Below are positions 1 through 10,104 of a stretch of 64,000 bases of DNA, piece after piece; positions within the stretch are counted from its first letter, which is position 1; each line of letters starts with the position of its first letter. The translations under genes were made by a program, and so were the position numbers. Under the pieces are notes generated by a model. The model saw only the letters and a program-made list of their open reading frames with translations. It was not told where the DNA came from and searched no databases. Origin of the DNA: an uncultured Methylophaga sp. (GTDB lineage: Bacteria; Pseudomonadota; Gammaproteobacteria; GCF-002020875); assembly GCA_937877715.1 (NCBI GenBank), contig CALEHW010000059.1:1-64000 (forward strand). Reading direction: 5' to 3'.

Positions 1-64
1 AACTTGGCGAATATGTTAGCCATACTGTGAATAATATACACCGATGCCTAGGGAGATGAATCCT
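1..64. other. Left edge, no recognisable gene
   Basis: I see no coding sequence, promoter or repeat here that I can support. The stretch leads into the hairpin array at the end of the IS200-type element. Confidence 0.4.
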
Positions 65-126
65 CCACCGGCTAAAGCCGGTGGTTTCTGGTTACGGCTG
101 AAAGCCGGTCATTTCGCCTAAAGGCG
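65..126. repeat. Three consecutive hairpins at the IS200-type 3' end
   Basis: Palindromes at 65-84, 95-107 and 115-126 share the form NGGCTNAAAGCCN but differ in stem sequence. The first, with an 8-bp perfect stem, is the best candidate for the right-end structure recognised by TnpA. The other two may be relics of nested or earlier ends. Confidence 0.6.
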
Positions 127-128
127 AT

Positions 129-557
129 TTACAGCACACTAAAATCATCATCTGGCTCGTTCGGCTTCTGGTTTTCTATGTACGCTTTCCAGACTTCATC
201 GGTTACATTTCCACTTGAAGCTACCCAATATCCCCTCGCCCATAAATGCTGGCCCCAATACCTCTTCTTTAGTTGCGGAAACTCTGTAAGCATCTTGTGT
301 GAACTCTTTCCTTTCAGAAATTGCACCACCTTGGATACCAACAAACTCGGTGGTATTCCTATCAGCAGATGCACATGGTCCCTGTTGATTGATCCTGCAT
401 AGATGATTAGCTCTTTACTTCGTGCAATCTCTCGCAGCAACTCTCTACACCTCAACCCAACATCACCACTCAACACCGGATAACGATACTTCGTCACCCA
501 GACCAAGTGATATTTGCAATCCCAAATCGTATGACCCCCATGTTTATAATTCTGCAT
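129..557 (-). CDS. tnpA: IS200/IS605-family Y1 transposase TnpA
   Basis: This 142-residue HUH/Y1 single-strand transposase would excise and insert its element as ssDNA through a 5'-phosphotyrosine. The HUH metal site is His61-x-His63 (NRDHVHLL). The family's nucleophile is expected at Tyr126 in AYIENQ near the C-terminus, and an aromatic GYW segment (109-111) precedes it. The length is normal for IS200 TnpA (about 140-155), so the gene looks intact. Hairpins flank it on both sides and no tnpB follows. RAYT-type domesticated transposases are related, and a REP-like repeat lies 120 bp upstream at 678-707, but the paired ends favour an ordinary IS200 element. Confidence 0.9.
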   Translation of the reverse strand: MQNYKHGGHTIWDCKYHLVWVTKYRYPVLSGDVGLRCRELLREIARSKELIIYAGSINRDHVHLLIGIPPSLLVSKVVQFLKGKSSHKMLTEFPQLKKRYWGQHLWARGYWVASSGNVTDEVWKAYIENQKPNEPDDDFSVL

Positions 558-677
558 AACACAACCATACCACCTAACCCTAGCCGCCTGAAGGCGTGGG
601 ATTTACGGATCCCCTATCGGGGACTTTAAAAATAGTTTTACTAATCGGTAATAAATTGTGACGAAATATAACCGCCG

Positions 678-707
678 CTGGATCCCCGCCTACGCGGGGA
701 TGACGGG
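678..707 (+). repeat. REP-like palindrome, copy R1
   Basis: An 8-bp perfect stem (682-689 with 694-701) closes a ctac loop and is followed by gatgacggg. Related copies lie at 37351-37379, 49549-49578, 51446-51472 and 51493-51520. The sequence is the widespread bacterial repeat whose translation, MDPRLRxDD, often contaminates protein predictions. It sits between the IS200 element and the end of the deacylase gene. Confidence 0.85.
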
Positions 708-734
708 CTGCTAATACGAGGGGGAGAGAGGCCG

Positions 735-1745
735 CTACAGTGACAACCTTTCCATCAGATAGCAGAAACAGTCCTGACGAATAACCTCCTCATCCAGTGT
801 CAACATGGAGGGCATGACCGTCCTCTCTGTCCGCAGCTCCCCATCCTCCACCGAGAAAAAGTGATCTCCCACATCCTCTCCGCTCTCATTCCAGACCTCA
901 AAATGGTCAACCCTATCCGAACAGACCTCACCAAAGCTTGTGCCTGCAGGGATCTCCTGAAAATTAAGTTGATCCAGATCCTCCGCAAGGCAGAGATCAA
1001 GGGAGCCATCTGTATGGCCGTAATCCCCGAAACCAAACCTGATATGGTTCGGGATCTTCACCGTCGCTACCGTATGAAAAAGGTCCAGATCGCCATGGGC
1101 AATGGGGTGAGATGGTATTTCCGAGAGATTTAGACAGCTCGCCAGAAACTCCCGTGCATGCTCAACCCCGTGGGGCTCCCCTAGTTTCCCACACTCTACG
1201 GTAACTGCAGGGCATAGTTTTGACATCGCAATCGACTGGACCTCAGATGGCTTGGTAAAATATACCACCATCCTGCTAAATAGCGTTGCCAGATGGAGGT
1301 GTCTAGATTCCAGCACATTGACGCATCCATAATGCGGATTGCGCCCGGTATTATTATGGATGTCAACACTGGCAAAGACCCCTCGCTGGCGCATCTGCCC
1401 CACCACCTCCATCATCATCTTATGTTCCGGACCATCTCCCCCACTCCAGATCCGATTGTAATCCGGTTGACCCGGAAGGTGTCTGACACTATCTGCAGCT
1501 GCAGAGACATTGGCCACAAGAAATGAGAGTGAGCGCGGCAATCCTCTCTGCTGGTACTTTTTCACTGTGTCACGCAGCGCCTGCCAGCCAGTCACCTCAT
1601 TACCGTGCAGCAGTACCGTCACGAAGAGCGGATCCCTGCGACGCCCCTGCAGGTGAATAAGCGTGGGGCCGGACAGCAAAGTATGGAGCTGCTCTGCCTC
1701 CAGCTCCAACAGTCCTTGTGGTATCTGTTCCAGTGTCGTCAACAT
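735..1745 (-). CDS. M14-type zinc carboxypeptidase / AstE-AspA-like deacylase
   Basis: This 336-residue protein belongs to the succinylglutamate desuccinylase/aspartoacylase branch of the M14 metallopeptidases, which hydrolyse N-acyl amino acids or C-terminal peptide bonds. The zinc ligands are visible as His47-x-x-Glu50 (LLHGNE) and His130 (DIHNNTGRNPHYG), with Glu184 (TVECGK) as the likely catalytic base. There is no signal peptide, so it is probably cytoplasmic. It lies 18 bp downstream of the GCS2-type ligase and is last in the amgK-murU-ligase-deacylase run. The substrate is unknown. An amide made or handled by the neighbouring ligase is plausible, but that is inference from position alone. 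Confidence 0.8.
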   Translation of the reverse strand: MLTTLEQIPQGLLELEAEQLHTLLSGPTLIHLQGRRRDPLFVTVLLHGNEVTGWQALRDTVKKYQQRGLPRSLSFLVANVSAAADSVRHLPGQPDYNRIWSGGDGPEHKMMMEVVGQMRQRGVFASVDIHNNTGRNPHYGCVNVLESRHLHLATLFSRMVVYFTKPSEVQSIAMSKLCPAVTVECGKLGEPHGVEHAREFLASCLNLSEIPSHPIAHGDLDLFHTVATVKIPNHIRFGFGDYGHTDGSLDLCLAEDLDQLNFQEIPAGTSFGEVCSDRVDHFEVWNESGEDVGDHFFSVEDGELRTERTVMPSMLTLDEEVIRQDCFCYLMERLSL

Positions 1746-1763
1746 GTTGTTATTACCTTACAA

Positions 1764-3194
1764 TCAGTAGAGCTCCCATTGATGAATCGGATTCCCGGAG
1801 CGTTGTCCCTGTAGATACGCCTCCAGGAGCCCGCTCATGTTACGCCCATTGCCTGCCACCCACCCTCGCTGCCAGGCTGCGCCATTCTGCCCCGTGGCTA
1901 CCCTTCCCCCTATAATCTCCAACCATGGCCCCCACTCCTCCCTGTCAAGCCCCATACTCTGAAACCCCCTCTCCGCCAATGGCAGCAACTCTTCTTGAAG
2001 TAGCTCCTTTACACTAACACTCTTCCCTCCTCCCCATCTCACTACACCATCCATTCCATGGCGGGCTGCCCGGTAAAAATTCTGTTTAGCCTCGGCAAAA
2101 GAGAGATCCGGAACCACCTGCTCCCAGTGATTTACCATCCCCATTACCATTCCCACAAAGAAGACACTATTTGCGGCTACATCCAGTGTGGTGGGACCAG
2201 CTGAGGCCACCCGATGTTCAATTCGCAGATGGGGAGTACCATCCTGATCAAAACCAACCAGAGGTCGATTCCAGCGCCAGATGGTGCCATTGTGGAGCAT
2301 CAGGTTAGCTAGCCTATCAGTGGAATCTGGTTGGGATATCGGCAACATTACCGGGTAGTGGTCAAGGTTCTCCTGAAAGACCTCAAATAGACTCTCTCTG
2401 ACATAGCCGGTACCAAAGCTTACCCGACCCTCTCCCAAACTATGAGCCAGTGGGTCCACATCGACCGCCTGCTCAAACAACGGAATACGGCTATCATCCC
2501 AGAGATCCTGTCCGAACAGGTAGGGGGAGTTGGCACACAACGCAACCATCGGCGCAGAGACCATGATTGCAGCATTGAAAGCCTCCACCGACTGGTGGAA
2601 CGGAACCTGTAGATGGATCTGCAGTGAGGTTGTCCCCGCCTCCATCATCACATCGTGGTGCAGAAGATCCAGCTGCTCTTGTCCATCAATATGGAAATGG
2701 AGTGGTGAGCCACCCCGCATCCGCATCACCTGCTCATTCAGGGCACGATAGCGCTGCATATTGCTCATGTTGGTAAGAGCCAGGTCATCGGCCCTGATGG
2801 TGGGGAGAATTCCGACCATGGCGAGATCCAGATCCATCCCGGCGGCCACCCTCTCGCCCCTGCTCCAAGTCTGCTCCAGCTCACCGGCCAGCATGGTAAA
2901 TGGGGTTCCCGTAAGTGGCTGGGGGGTACCATTGATCTCGATATTGAAACTGGCAAGCTCCGGAACCACCAATGGGTCATCCATTGTCTTGAGGAATCTC
3001 TCATTACAGGATGCCGGTCTCAGCCCGGAATCCAGTAGCCACGCCTCCAGTTCAAACCCAACTACAGGCTCCGTACCCTGAAAACGAGATTCTGCAAACC
3101 ACTCTCCAAGCAGGTCCGTCTCCCTGGAGAGGGCCTGACCAAAGTGATGGAAATCCCGTTTATGGAAATGGTCTGTGGTGATCTCCTGACCCAT
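1764..3194 (-). CDS. GCS2-family carboxylate-amine ligase (glutamate-cysteine ligase-like)
   Basis: This 476-residue protein of the glutamate-cysteine ligase family 2 (GCS2/YbdK-like) would couple ATP hydrolysis to joining an amino acid carboxylate to an amine. Motifs seen are GFELEAW (46-52), with the acidic metal-binding residues, ELASFNIEIN (79-88), and a central SLQIHLQVP strand followed by the SAPMVALCANSPYLFG segment typical of the superfamily. Bona fide glutathione synthesis cannot be inferred, because no gshB is nearby and several GCS2 proteins make other amides. It starts 7 bp after murU and is followed by an M14 deacylase, a pairing that suggests synthesis and breakdown of one amide. 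Confidence 0.8.
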   Translation of the reverse strand: MGQEITTDHFHKRDFHHFGQALSRETDLLGEWFAESRFQGTEPVVGFELEAWLLDSGLRPASCNERFLKTMDDPLVVPELASFNIEINGTPQPLTGTPFTMLAGELEQTWSRGERVAAGMDLDLAMVGILPTIRADDLALTNMSNMQRYRALNEQVMRMRGGSPLHFHIDGQEQLDLLHHDVMMEAGTTSLQIHLQVPFHQSVEAFNAAIMVSAPMVALCANSPYLFGQDLWDDSRIPLFEQAVDVDPLAHSLGEGRVSFGTGYVRESLFEVFQENLDHYPVMLPISQPDSTDRLANLMLHNGTIWRWNRPLVGFDQDGTPHLRIEHRVASAGPTTLDVAANSVFFVGMVMGMVNHWEQVVPDLSFAEAKQNFYRAARHGMDGVVRWGGGKSVSVKELLQEELLPLAERGFQSMGLDREEWGPWLEIIGGRVATGQNGAAWQRGWVAGNGRNMSGLLEAYLQGQRSGNPIHQWELY

Positions 3195-3201
3195 AAAAAG
3201 A

Positions 3202-4841
<1,640 letters not shown>

Positions 4842-4875
4842 TACCTAATAACCTCTCCATTTTTGGTTGTCCGAA

Positions 4876-4906
4876 TTGTACTCTTTGAATGGATGGCATG
4901 TATAAT
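4876..4906 (+). promoter_or_regulatory. Candidate sigma-70 promoter for lptD
   Basis: A perfect TATAAT at 4901-4906 is preceded by TTGTAC at 4876-4881, a long 19-bp spacer. The expected start is near 4913, giving a leader of about 32 nt before the GTG of lptD. I saw no clear sigma-E box, which drives lptD in E. coli. Confidence 0.5.
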
Positions 4907-4944
4907 CTGTAGTCAATTCGCCCTTTTCCAAAAAACCACTCTTT

Positions 4945-7410
4945 GTGAATATACGACTCCGCAAAACAACCGGTTACCTTCTATCAGCACTAACCTGTGC
5001 GCTCTATTCTCAGGTAGAAGCAACCCCATCATTTCACTGTATTACAGGGGATAGCGGTGAATGGCTCTGTAGTAGCCCAAACAATACTCCACTAACCAAA
5101 ACTGGCGCGGTGGCAGACAAAAAAACCAGCCGCGATGTATCCACAGCCAACAATATAGGTGACACCACCAGACAGGCAATAGAAATTGAAACAGCCGCCT
5201 CTCTGAACGCACAACCCAGCCATAAAAAAATCCTGCAATCTCTCATAGAGACTGAACCAGAGATCAATCCTGTCTCAAAAATAGCAATACACTGTTCTAT
5301 AAAAGAGGCATCTACCAATACATCAGCACCGTTCCCCAACCGTAAAAATCAGATCACAACCATCGATGCCGACGAAATGGAGATCCATGAGCGCAATCTA
5401 TTCCATTACAGTGGTAATGTAGTAATGAGCCATGCTGATCAATTACTGAAAGCTGACAATGCAACATACAATCAGAAGAGCGCTGTTTTTGAGGCTGAGG
5501 GCAACGTACTCTACAGCGAGACTGGGATGGAGATCACTGGAGAACGTATCCGGTTTGACTCAGATAGTGATAGCGGGGTCATCCATAATGCAAACTACAA
5601 GATTGATAGAAGCCATGCTAGTGGAGAGGCCGAACGTGCTGAAAAAGCTGGTAGCTACCTCAATCGCTATACCAATGCCAGCTACTCAACCTGTGATCCT
5701 GACAACAGAAGCTGGGAGATGAGGGCTGAAGAGATTGAGATGGATGATCTGGATGGGTGGGGAAGTGCAAAAAATGCTGTAGTACGCTTCAAGGGAGTAC
5801 CGATTCTCTATAGCCCAAACCACACATTCCCAACAGATGAGAGGAGAAAATCAGGTTTTCTCTTTCCCAGCTGGGGCTATACCAACAAAGGTGGAGCAGA
5901 TCTGAGTGCGCCATATTACTGGAATATTGCACCCAACCGTGATGCGATACTCACTCCGCGAGCAATCACAAAACGTGGCGCTCACCTCAGTGGTGATTTT
6001 CGATACCTAAACCCCAACAACTCTGGAGAGATGAGTGCCAGCCTCCTGCCTGATGATGATGTTCGCGGCAACAATCGCTATCAACTGAAAATTGCGCACA
6101 CAGGCAGCTACCAGGAGAGTCTGGATCAGCCACTACGCTATGAGATTAACTACGCATCACTCTCTGACACAGACTACCTGACCGACTTTGGCAATAATCT
6201 CGGCCTTGCCAGCACCAACACCCTGGAACAGACTGCCAAAGTTAGTTACAACGCAACACGGTGGAATCTCTCTGCACTACTTTCTGACCACTACAACGTA
6301 GACAAAAATCTAGCAACAGCAGATGAGCCCTACCGCAAACTCCCCCAGATTGATGCTCAGTGGAGTAGCCAGAAGGGAGACAATCAGCTCAATTACGAAA
6401 TTGAGGGACAGTTCGCCCATTTTGACCATCCAGATCCATCCAAACTGAGTGCAGAACGATACTGGACGAAACCTGCTATTGATTATAACTATACTTTTCT
6501 AAATGAATCGGCCTTCATCAAGCCCGCCCTCTCGGTCTCATATGGCCGCTATGAGCTGGAAGATGGTAGTAGCTCCAACATGACAGTTCCCCACTACACA
6601 TTGGAAACAGGCCTCTTTTTCGAGCGTGATGGAGACAACTATACTGGTCTGCTGGGTAATGATTATCTCCAGACTCTAGAGCCCAAACTCAAGTTCAGCT
6701 ACATCCCTGATGGTAAGTCCTCCGGACAAAATTTTGACAGCCCAATCACGGTTGGCAATACCACTCTTGATCTCAGTGAATTCTATGGCAAGGATAGTGC
6801 TCCCTATACCAAACAGATCACCTGGTCGGTCGATAGTGACTATATCCTGAACAGTGATAACAAGACGATGGTAGCCACGTCATTGGAACAGACCCGTGAT
6901 TTCAAGAACACGAGAACCCGCGACTGGTCTAATCTTGTAGCTAACATCAGCACTGACTTTGGCTCTCACCACACCAGATTGGAGATGGACTGGGATCCCT
7001 ATGACAACTGGAACGATACCCTACGAGCCGACTACCAATTCGATAATCTACAACAACAGGTTTTCAATCTTGGCTATATCTATGAGCGAGACACTAAAAA
7101 ACAGCTTGACCTATCTGCCGCATGGAAGCTGAACCCGCAATGGAGCCTGGTTGGACGCTACAACCATGAATTGCTCTCTTCCAATTCACACCGCCTGGAA
7201 AATCTGCTCGGTTTGAAATATGACACATGTTGCTGGGCTATTCGCTTTATGCGCAGGAACTACTTTACTGGGGCCGGGAGCAGTGTCAATCAGTACGACA
7301 CCACCTGGTTAGTAGCTCTCGAATTGAAGGGGCTTGGTAACATCGGCAAATCAGAGCCACTGGATACGCTGCTTACAGACAGCATCAGGGGATATAGATC
7401 AGAACCATAA
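4945..7410 (+). CDS. lptD: LPS-assembly outer-membrane protein LptD
   Basis: This 821-residue beta-barrel inserts lipopolysaccharide into the outer leaflet together with LptE. A signal peptide (about 1-26, cut after VEA) is followed by Cys32-x9-Cys42 around GEW, a low-complexity stretch, the N-terminal jellyroll (from TTIDADEMEIHE, about residue 138) and a long C-terminal barrel rich in alternating aromatic strands. The disulfide partners conserved in LptD are present: N-terminal Cys, Cys250 (YSTCDP) and the adjacent pair Cys762-Cys763 (DTCCW). The start is GTG with no good Shine-Dalgarno. surA follows 20 bp downstream, the standard order. The Cys-x9-Cys segment recurs in the outer-membrane protein at 24061-25677. 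Confidence 0.95.
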   Translation: MNIRLRKTTGYLLSALTCALYSQVEATPSFHCITGDSGEWLCSSPNNTPLTKTGAVADKKTSRDVSTANNIGDTTRQAIEIETAASLNAQPSHKKILQSLIETEPEINPVSKIAIHCSIKEASTNTSAPFPNRKNQITTIDADEMEIHERNLFHYSGNVVMSHADQLLKADNATYNQKSAVFEAEGNVLYSETGMEITGERIRFDSDSDSGVIHNANYKIDRSHASGEAERAEKAGSYLNRYTNASYSTCDPDNRSWEMRAEEIEMDDLDGWGSAKNAVVRFKGVPILYSPNHTFPTDERRKSGFLFPSWGYTNKGGADLSAPYYWNIAPNRDAILTPRAITKRGAHLSGDFRYLNPNNSGEMSASLLPDDDVRGNNRYQLKIAHTGSYQESLDQPLRYEINYASLSDTDYLTDFGNNLGLASTNTLEQTAKVSYNATRWNLSALLSDHYNVDKNLATADEPYRKLPQIDAQWSSQKGDNQLNYEIEGQFAHFDHPDPSKLSAERYWTKPAIDYNYTFLNESAFIKPALSVSYGRYELEDGSSSNMTVPHYTLETGLFFERDGDNYTGLLGNDYLQTLEPKLKFSYIPDGKSSGQNFDSPITVGNTTLDLSEFYGKDSAPYTKQITWSVDSDYILNSDNKTMVATSLEQTRDFKNTRTRDWSNLVANISTDFGSHHTRLEMDWDPYDNWNDTLRADYQFDNLQQQVFNLGYIYERDTKKQLDLSAAWKLNPQWSLVGRYNHELLSSNSHRLENLLGLKYDTCCWAIRFMRRNYFTGAGSSVNQYDTTWLVALELKGLGNIGKSEPLDTLLTDSIRGYRSEP

Positions 7411-7430
7411 ATATAAATCAGATCAACAAG

Positions 7431-8726
7431 ATGAACTATAAAAAACCACTTTTATTCATTGCCACACTACTCTTCTCTGCTCTCCTTCAGGCTACCACCG
7501 TAACTAGTGTTGACCGCATTCTAGCGGTCGTCAACGGCGACGTCATCCTCAAGAGTGAACTGGAGAACGAACTCTCTACCATTGTGCAGCGTCTCAACAG
7601 CCAGGGGATAAAGCTTCCACCCATGCAGACCCTGGCACAGCAGGTGCTGGAGAAAATGGTTGCCGAGCAGCTGCAGATACAGGCTGCCGAAAAGGCCAGC
7701 ATCATCATTGATGAACCCACCGCTGATCGTGCCCTGCAGCGCATTGCAAAACGCAACAAGCTTAGCCTCGCTGCATTCAAAAAGGCACTGAATGCACAGG
7801 GGATCAACTATCTCAATTTTCGCGAGAATCTAAAAAAAGAGATCGTGCTGGAGAAGCTGAAAATCAAGAAGGTGGAGAACAGGGTCAACGTATCGGATGA
7901 TGAGGCGAAACGGCTAGCACAACAGCTCGCCTCTGACAGCGCAGATGCCATGCGTCAATACAAGCTGGGGCACATTCTGGTCCCCCTGCCGGATGGCGCC
8001 TCCCCCGAGGAGATCAGCAGCGCCAAGCGGAAGGCTGTCGAAATTACCCAAAACCTCAGTGATGGGGCAGACTTCAGCCAGACCGCCATGGAGCAGTCGA
8101 GTGGTGCCAATGCGTTAGAAGGCGGTGTTCTGGATTGGCGCACCACTGCCGAGCTCCCCACCCTCTTTGCAAAACAGATTCCACAGCTGCAACAGCAGAG
8201 ATTCATAGGGCCACTACGCAGTGCCAGTGGATTCCATCTACTCTCCCTTATTGATAGTCGTGAACAACAGACAACACATCTGATTACCCTCAGCCATGCC
8301 CGCCATATTCTATTCAAAAATAGTGAACTCAGCAGTGACGAGAACCTAAAAGCAAAGCTGGAAATTATCCGTGAACGCGCCCTTGGTGGTGAGTCATTTG
8401 AAGATCTGGCCCGCACCAATTCTGAGGATGGATCCGCTAAAGATGGAGGGGATCTCGGGTGGCATAATCCAGAAAACCTGGTGCCCGAATTCGTCAAAGA
8501 GATGGATAAGCTAAAACCTGGGGAGATCAGCCAGGTATTCAAATCACGCTTTGGCTGGCACATCATCCAGCTAATTGAGCGCAAACAAGAAGACAACACA
8601 GAGGAGTTCCTGATGAGCCAGGCCCGCAAGATGATTCGTAAACGTAAAATCAGCGAGGCGACCGAGAGCTGGCTACGAAGGCTGCGGGATGAGGCCTACA
8701 TAGAGTACCGACTGGATGACATCTAG
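7431..8726 (+). CDS. surA: Periplasmic chaperone/peptidyl-prolyl isomerase SurA
   Basis: This 431-residue periplasmic chaperone escorts unfolded outer-membrane proteins, including LptD, to the Bam complex. It has a signal peptide (about 1-22), the N-terminal SurA_N module (VDRILAVVNGDVILKSEL), and two parvulin domains, roughly 170-270 (QYKLGHILV) and 285-385 (SHARHILF ending in FGWHIIQLIERK). The length matches E. coli SurA (428). It is 20 bp downstream of lptD. In E. coli pdxA follows directly; here a Wzz-like gene intervenes. Confidence 0.95.
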   Translation: MNYKKPLLFIATLLFSALLQATTVTSVDRILAVVNGDVILKSELENELSTIVQRLNSQGIKLPPMQTLAQQVLEKMVAEQLQIQAAEKASIIIDEPTADRALQRIAKRNKLSLAAFKKALNAQGINYLNFRENLKKEIVLEKLKIKKVENRVNVSDDEAKRLAQQLASDSADAMRQYKLGHILVPLPDGASPEEISSAKRKAVEITQNLSDGADFSQTAMEQSSGANALEGGVLDWRTTAELPTLFAKQIPQLQQQRFIGPLRSASGFHLLSLIDSREQQTTHLITLSHARHILFKNSELSSDENLKAKLEIIRERALGGESFEDLARTNSEDGSAKDGGDLGWHNPENLVPEFVKEMDKLKPGEISQVFKSRFGWHIIQLIERKQEDNTEEFLMSQARKMIRKRKISEATESWLRRLRDEAYIEYRLDDI

Positions 8727-8839
8727 TGGTGTGATCAGATATACACCCATGCACTGTTACATACCGTAACCTTTAATGTGGCTACATAAGACATAGTAAC
8801 CTCTGAATACATTTTTTCCACCACAGATAACCGAGGGGA

Positions 8840-8860
8840 GCTACTGCACGAATCAGTAGC
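8840..8860 (+). promoter_or_regulatory. Small hairpin in the leader of the Wzz-like gene
   Basis: A 7-bp stem (8840-8846 with 8854-8860, gctactg/cagtagc) sits 13 nt upstream of the ATG at 8874 and has no T-run. It occupies the place of a Shine-Dalgarno sequence, which is otherwise weak (gagggg at 8833), so it could affect initiation. The rest of the 147-bp spacer shows nothing else I can name. Confidence 0.35.
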
Positions 8861-8873
8861 AGATGAAACAATA

Positions 8874-9998
8874 ATGACCAAAGAGGAAAGCGCACAGCCC
8901 CTTCCACCATCTATGTCATATCCACCACCATATGGATACTTTCCCCAAGAGGATGAGATCAGCCTGCTTGATCTCTGGCTGGTGCTGGTAAAAAAGAGAA
9001 AGCTCATCTTTGGGCTAACCACCATCGCCACCATTTGCGCTGTAGCTTATGCACTCTCACTACCACCAACCTACAAGGCAGAGGCAATCCTTCTTCCCCC
9101 CACAGCTAGTGATATTCAGGCACTAAATGTCCAGGGTGTCCAGGGTGTCCAGGGTGTCAGCATAGAATCCATCTACACCATCTTCAAGCGAAATCTTGGA
9201 TCTCGTACGTTACAGAAACAGTTATTCATTGAACAGGGGGTTGCAGAACAGCTGGCACCAACAAGTGGGAAAGAGAATTCCATGGAAAAACTTTTCCAAC
9301 AATTTGCCGAAATGGTTACCATCGTCAGTAACAAAAAAAACAAGGATCGGCTCAGTCTATCGATCGAGCATAATGATCCAGACCATGCATCAGCTCTAGT
9401 CAATCAGCTGGTTGCCGATGCCGACCGTAAAACAATTCATCAGCTTACCTCCAACCTACACGATGCTGTAGACAATCGAATTAAGGGTATCGAATACAAC
9501 ATCAACTCCAAGCTAAAGATGGCAAAACAGCGTCGTAAGGATCAAATTGCCTCTCTGGAAGAAGCTATACAGATCGCCCAAACTCTAAATATAGCCGATC
9601 AGTTAAAGACAAATACCGATATTGCACAGGAAGTCCAATTACCCAGAAATATCTCCGCGAATCTTGCAACAACCCCACTCTATTATAGAGGCACCAGAGC
9701 GCTCCATGCCGAGGCCAATATTTTGAGGCAACGCAGCAATGATGACCATTTTATCTACGGTCTTCGAGACCTCCAGGAAGAGTTAGTCCGCCTCCGTTCT
9801 ATCTCAATCGATGAGGGAAAACTTCATGCAGTTACCGTTGATCAAGCCGCCTATCCACCAGCACAACACATAAAACCCAAACGCATAATGATTGTGGTTC
9901 TCGGTTTTGTCCTAGGACTTATGCTGGGAATCTTCGGTGCCTTATTTAGCAACTTTCTGGAAAATCAGAAAAAAGATGAGGAGGCTGTCGCCGTTTAA
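8874..9998 (+). CDS. Wzz-like polysaccharide chain-length determinant protein
   Basis: This 374-residue inner-membrane protein has the polysaccharide co-polymerase architecture. A proline-rich cytoplasmic N-terminus (PPSMSYPPPYGYFPQ) leads to the Wzz signature EISLLDLWLVL, TM1 (about 44-63), a large periplasmic part with a coiled-coil region (about 200-250), and TM2 (about 338-361) preceded by a PxxP-like AAYPPAQHIKPKR motif. It lacks the Wzc kinase domain. A 9-bp unit, gtccagggt, is repeated three times at about 9130-9156 and encodes VQGVQGVQG. It splits surA from pdxA, an unusual site for such a gene. The partner polymerase is not in the window. Confidence 0.8.
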   Translation: MTKEESAQPLPPSMSYPPPYGYFPQEDEISLLDLWLVLVKKRKLIFGLTTIATICAVAYALSLPPTYKAEAILLPPTASDIQALNVQGVQGVQGVSIESIYTIFKRNLGSRTLQKQLFIEQGVAEQLAPTSGKENSMEKLFQQFAEMVTIVSNKKNKDRLSLSIEHNDPDHASALVNQLVADADRKTIHQLTSNLHDAVDNRIKGIEYNINSKLKMAKQRRKDQIASLEEAIQIAQTLNIADQLKTNTDIAQEVQLPRNISANLATTPLYYRGTRALHAEANILRQRSNDDHFIYGLRDLQEELVRLRSISIDEGKLHAVTVDQAAYPPAQHIKPKRIMIVVLGFVLGLMLGIFGALFSNFLENQKKDEEAVAV

Positions 9999-10104
9999 CG
10001 CCCATCACCGAAGTGAATTGGTGGATAGATGGACTGATTTTACGCTGCGCCTGTTCCCCTTCTTCACTGCCGGAAAAAAAAGCATTCCAGGAGACTGTCA
10101 GAGA

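Larger units (their letters stand above)
65..622 (-). mobile_element. IS200-type insertion sequence (tnpA only), approximate ends
   Basis: One Y1/HUH transposase gene lies between two hairpin-bearing ends, the layout of the IS200 group, and there is no tnpB. Downstream of tnpA are three hairpins in a row: 65-84 (8-bp stem, loop taaa), 95-107 (5-bp stem, loop gaa) and 115-126 (loop aa). On the 5' side are hairpins at 585-596 and 609-622. In IS200/IS605 elements such hairpins are the strand-specific substrates of TnpA. The exact ends and the target motif cannot be set from one copy, so the limits given are those of the outermost hairpins. Confidence 0.7.

Noticed and set aside
129-557. RAYT (domesticated REP transposase) instead of IS200 TnpA
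   Set aside because: The gene has hairpin ends on both sides and the normal IS200 length; R1 is present on one side only. Not fully excluded.
678-707. REP-like repeats considered as CRISPR repeats
   Set aside because: The copies are scattered singly or as one inverted pair, without regular spacers or cas genes.
9937-10104. N-terminal extension of pdxA overlapping the Wzz-like gene
   Set aside because: The extra 56 residues are unrelated to PdxA, and the ATG at 10105 has a ribosome site.
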